64,000 nucleotides of DNA from Lachnospiraceae bacterium (GTDB lineage Bacteria > Bacillota > Clostridia > Lachnospirales > Lachnospiraceae): assembly GCA_028692975.1 (NCBI GenBank), contig JAQUWF010000004.1:16677-80676 (forward strand). Direction: 5' to 3'. The notes beneath the pieces were generated by a model, which was not told the origin of the DNA, made no database searches, and was given only the letters and a program-made list of their open reading frames with translations. How positions within the stretch are numbered: the stretch's first letter is position 1; each line of letters opens with the position of its first letter. Of this stretch, positions 61,132 to 64,000 are shown one piece after another. The translations under genes were made by a program, and so were the position numbers.

Positions 61132-62115
61132 ATGAACAAACAAAATAACAAAAACAAAATCATGGAGAAATATTCAATTTTTATTGTGCTCCTGATCATG
61201 ATTATCATTTGCAGCATGCTGAATAAAAATTTCCTGTCCACAGGAAATATATCCAATATTATGAAGCAACTGGCAGTGGCAACTATTCTGGCCTATGGCG
61301 AAATGCTGCTGATCATCAGCGGAATGCTGGATCTGTCTTCCGGCGCTGTACTGGCGATGGCGGGTGTGTTTTCCGTAAGTGTGTATAAATCAACAGGCTC
61401 TCTGCTGGTAGCATTTCTGGTAGCCATTCTGTTCGGCGTGATCTGCAACCTGGTAAATGCGCTGATGGTAACGAATTTTAAGACACCTCCATTTATTGCT
61501 ACGTTGGCAATGCAGATGGTGGCAAGAGGAATCGCGCTGCTGTTTACAAAAGGGCAGAACATTTCCCAACTGGGCGATTATGTGGTATTTGGTCAGGGAA
61601 CCATCGGGCCGATACCAATTTCCATTATTTTCATGGCAGTGATCACTATTATTATCTGGTACATTCTGAGGCACACACGGTTTGGAAGATCGCTGTATGC
61701 GATTGGCGGCAATGAGGAGGCTGCAATTGCATCCGGTATCAATGTGGCGAAAAATAAGTATGTGGTATTTGCAATTAACGGTATCCTGGTAGGCGTTGCC
61801 GGAGTATTATTCATGTCCCGTGTAAATGCAGGTCTGCCAAATGGTGCAGTAGGATATGAGATGGAGGGTCTGACTGCGGCGATCGTAGGCGGAACCAGTT
61901 TTTCCGGAGGCGTTGGAACTACACTTGGAACCCTGGCAGGAGCGTTTATCATCGGCTGCCTGAATAATATCATGAACCTGATCGGCGTGGACTCTTATAT
62001 CCAGCAGATCGTAAAGGGTGTCATTATCGCATTGGCTGTTATCTGGGATATCCACTCGAAAAATAAAAAGACAGCAAAGGTGATACTGGTAGAAGAAAAG
62101 AGCGAAGGAAAATAG
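61132..62115 (+). CDS. CUT2 sugar ABC transporter permease
   Basis: A 327-residue RbsC-family membrane protein. SGMLDLSSGAVLAMAG replaces the usual GGIDLSxG, with methionine-leucine before the aspartate, and AAIVGGTSFSGGVG is the C-terminal loop. A lysine-rich cytoplasmic tail ends the protein. AAGGGGG precedes the ATG, 15 bases after the ATPase stop. It is presumed to act as a homodimer with the preceding ATPase. Confidence 0.9.
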   Translation: MNKQNNKNKIMEKYSIFIVLLIMIIICSMLNKNFLSTGNISNIMKQLAVATILAYGEMLLIISGMLDLSSGAVLAMAGVFSVSVYKSTGSLLVAFLVAILFGVICNLVNALMVTNFKTPPFIATLAMQMVARGIALLFTKGQNISQLGDYVVFGQGTIGPIPISIIFMAVITIIIWYILRHTRFGRSLYAIGGNEEAAIASGINVAKNKYVVFAINGILVGVAGVLFMSRVNAGLPNGAVGYEMEGLTAAIVGGTSFSGGVGTTLGTLAGAFIIGCLNNIMNLIGVDSYIQQIVKGVIIALAVIWDIHSKNKKTAKVILVEEKSEGK

Positions 62116-62184
62116 TAAAATAATAACTGTGTAAGCAAAAAAACAACAAATAAATCAACAAAAAAAGAAAGCGAGGAAATGAAA

Positions 62185-63144
62185 ATGAAGAAAAGAGTAT
62201 TATGTGGTTTACTGGGTACGGTGATGGCAGCATCTTTGCTCAGCATGAGTGCTTTTGCAGAAGGTGACAGCTACCGGGTAGCTTACATTGCAAGAGCGCA
62301 GTCTGACTCATTCGCAGCATGGCTGGCAAATGAGATGATGACAGCAACGGAAGCATATGATGACATGACACTGGATGTATTTGACGGCCAGGCAGATGAT
62401 GAAAAAGAAAATGCAGCAATTGAAAATGCAATTACGAATCAGTACGACGCAATCATTGTTCAGCCGAATAATGGAGAGGCACAGAGACCATATGTAGAAA
62501 ACATTGTATCCGCAGGTATTATTGCAATTACCACAAATGCACGTATTGACGGTATCGAAGGCGCATCCTCTGTGGATGCGGATCCATATGCACAGGCAGC
62601 AGTCAATGCTCAGCTTGCACTGGAGCAGGTTCCGGAAAATGCTAAGGTTGTTGTGCTGAATGGTCCTTCCGGTAACTTCCATGCAGATAAAAGAAGAGAA
62701 GCATGGCAGGCAGAATTCTTTGATAAGAGACCGGATGTGGAAATCGTAGGGGAGCAGATTGCAAACTGGAATAAAGATGAAGCGGTACAGTATATGGAAG
62801 ACTGGGTAACTTCAAATGATACGATTGATGCCATTATTTCCATGAATGACAACATGGCAGCAGGCGCTCTGGAAGTAGTTTCCGGAAAAGAAGAGTTTGC
62901 AGATATCCTTTCCTATGGAGTGGATGGTACCGCAGAAGCATGTCTGCTGATCGAAGAAGGCAAAATGACCGCAACCTGTCTTCAGTCCGCGATTGACCTG
63001 GCAGAACTGAACATGGAAAGTGTTCACAAGCTGCTGACCGGAGAAGAGACACAGATCGATACAGATATCGATGCGGTGCTGATAACAAAAGACAATGCAT
63101 CTGAATATGTGGAAATGTATAAAGAAAGAGGTCTGCTGGATTAA
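62185..63144 (+). CDS. CUT2 sugar ABC transporter substrate-binding protein
   Basis: A 319-residue Peripla_BP_4 protein. The signal peptide ends SAFA before EGDSYR, with no lipobox (a cysteine at position 7 is too early). The fold begins YRVAYIARAQSDSFAAWLAN. VQPNNGEAQRPYVEN, then MNDNMAAGALEV and DLAELNMESVHKLL follow. GCGAGGAA gives proper spacing to the ATG at 62185; the ATG two codons earlier is also possible. It is the last gene of the operon and is followed by a stable hairpin. Confidence 0.9.
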   Translation: MKKRVLCGLLGTVMAASLLSMSAFAEGDSYRVAYIARAQSDSFAAWLANEMMTATEAYDDMTLDVFDGQADDEKENAAIENAITNQYDAIIVQPNNGEAQRPYVENIVSAGIIAITTNARIDGIEGASSVDADPYAQAAVNAQLALEQVPENAKVVVLNGPSGNFHADKRREAWQAEFFDKRPDVEIVGEQIANWNKDEAVQYMEDWVTSNDTIDAIISMNDNMAAGALEVVSGKEEFADILSYGVDGTAEACLLIEEGKMTATCLQSAIDLAELNMESVHKLLTGEETQIDTDIDAVLITKDNASEYVEMYKERGLLD

Positions 63145-63221
63145 TTTCAGCTTGCTGCAGAACAGACTTCAGGCATGAAACAGGAACATATCTTTAATAT
63201 AATAATTTAGAAAGCAAAGTG

Positions 63222-63247
63222 ACAGGGGGAGGGGAACCTCCCCCTGT
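63222..63247 (+). terminator. hairpin after CUT2 operon 5
   Basis: ACAGGGGGAGG and CCTCCCCCTGT form a perfect 11-bp stem with a GGAA tetraloop. The T tract is weak (TTAT), so it may be a partial terminator or 3'-end stabiliser. Confidence 0.65.
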
Positions 63248-63263
63248 TATGGCATAGGATTCG

Positions 63264-63391
63264 GGCGCCCAAAAGAAGGCAAATTTGAAATGGGCTGATG
63301 TTCAAAGAAATGTGTTAAGTTTTCTGCGAAAACTTAACATGTAGCGTCAGCCCATTTGCCGGAGGCAAATTTAGAATGGGCTGATGTTCCA
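63264..63391 (+). promoter_or_regulatory. tandem pair of repeated hairpin leader elements with spacer hairpin
   Basis: A first copy with a diverged left arm (63264-63306) and a full copy (63348-63391) flank GTTAAGTTTTC/GAAAACTTAAC with loop TGC (63314-63338). The arrangement and spacer arms match 4474-4602; only the loop differs. It lies directly before the GGAAAGGA site of the dehydrogenase gene. Confidence 0.8.
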
Positions 63392-63408
63392 AGGAAAGGA
63401 TAATCATA

Positions 63409-64000
63409 ATGGATAAAATGATGAAAACTGCCGTAATGACGGACATAGAGAAAGTGGAAATTCAGGAAAGACCGGTTCCCGTTCCGGGAGAAAAAGAAGT
63501 GCTGGTAAAGGTGGAGAATGTAGGAATCTGCGGTTCGGATCTGCATTATTATGAATCAGGAAGAATCGGGGATTTTATTGTAAAGACGCCGTTTGTACTG
63601 GGTCATGAAGCGGCCGGAACCGTGGTGGAAACAGGAAAAGGGGTTACAAACCTGAAGGTGGGCGACCGTGTGGCTCTGGAGCCTGGAAAGACCTGCGGGG
63701 AATGCGAATTCTGCAAAGCCGGAAAATATAACCTCTGCAAAGATGTGATATTTTTTGCTACGCCCCCGGTAGACGGTGTATTCCAGGAATATGTGGCGCA
63801 TGAAGCTGCCCTGTGCTTCAAGCTGCCGGATTCCATGGATACCGTAGAAGGTGCGCTGATCGAGCCGCTGGCAGTAGGAATGCATGCAGCCAGACAGGGA
63901 AATGCGGGCATGGGACAGACTGCTGTGGTTACCGGAGCAGGATGCATCGGCCTGGTTACACTGCTTTCATTAAAAGCCATGGGCGTGTCCAAGGTATATG
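63409..64000 (+). CDS. zinc-dependent polyol (xylitol/L-iditol-type) dehydrogenase, 5' part
   Basis: The first 197 residues of a medium-chain dehydrogenase, cut by the window end. The catalytic zinc site is VGICGSDLHYYESG and GHEAAGTV. The structural zinc cysteines are CGECEFCKAGKYNLC, and GAGCIGLVTLLSLKA begins the NAD site. SDLHYY is typical of the sorbitol/xylitol/L-iditol group, distinct from the threitol-type enzyme at 26578. GGAAAGGA precedes the ATG. Placed after a CUT2 operon, it probably oxidises the imported polyol to a ketose. Confidence 0.9.
   Translation, partial: MDKMMKTAVMTDIEKVEIQERPVPVPGEKEVLVKVENVGICGSDLHYYESGRIGDFIVKTPFVLGHEAAGTVVETGKGVTNLKVGDRVALEPGKTCGECEFCKAGKYNLCKDVIFFATPPVDGVFQEYVAHEAALCFKLPDSMDTVEGALIEPLAVGMHAARQGNAGMGQTAVVTGAGCIGLVTLLSLKAMGVSKVY

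Overview
The window looks like a stretch of a chromosome from a gut-type Clostridia, most likely Lachnospiraceae. I infer this from moderate-to-low GC, strong AGGAGG-type ribosome sites, split transketolase genes, YesM/YesN two-component pairs, many ribose/galactose-type (CUT2) sugar ABC transporters, and Rpn and AAA-ATPase/PD-(D/E)XK genes. The species cannot be named from the sequence alone. Nearly everything concerns uptake, sensing and catabolism of unusual sugars or polyols.

Layout. 1-747 is the 3' part of anmK. 910-5312 is a CUT2 transporter plus a fructose-6-phosphate-aldolase-type transaldolase. 5329-6600 is an Rpn nuclease gene flanked by two copies of one terminator hairpin. 6687-8905 (minus strand) holds a VOC protein, a DeoR regulator, four 56-bp tandem repeats and deoC. 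9343-11166 encodes split transketolase. 11309-15470 is a DeoR regulator divergent from a phosphofructokinase / class II aldolase / allose-kinase-like operon. 15530-15808 is a palindromic MITE-like element with an 8-bp target duplication. 16068-25034 holds a ROK regulator, a two-permease CUT2 transporter, a secreted trigger-factor-like protein, a VOC protein and a xylulokinase. 25164-32048 holds a ROK regulator divergent from a polyol dehydrogenase, a CUT2 transporter and an esterase. 32072-33539 is a second Rpn gene, again flanked by duplicated terminators.

The centrepiece is 33602-47651, all on the plus strand. Two paralogous 746-residue glycyl radical enzyme (GRE) subunits have the dehydratase-type Cys-x-Glu motif but no glycyl radical domain. 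That domain is a separate 84-residue gene (38418-38672, RVAGY motif). These are followed by a CUT2 transporter, a radical-SAM activase, a YesN/YesM pair whose kinase has almost no extracellular part, and a two-domain ABC ATPase relative that has lost its nucleotide-binding motifs. I read this as an uptake, sensing and radical-dehydration system for a polyol or sugar-like substrate, built on a split GRE.

47687-51354 is a decaying region: a LacI gene and a CUT2 ATPase gene truncated at the same point, an orphan binding protein and a frameshifted metallo-beta-lactamase-fold gene. 51443-53137 is an AAA/PD-(D/E)XK gene. 54053-59179 is a binding protein / histidine kinase / response regulator operon. 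59623-63144 is another CUT2 transporter, and 63409 to the end is a polyol dehydrogenase cut by the window edge.

A roughly 45-bp hairpin element recurs (eight copies or remnants), each set directly before the ribosome site of a sugar gene, with compensatory stem changes between copies.
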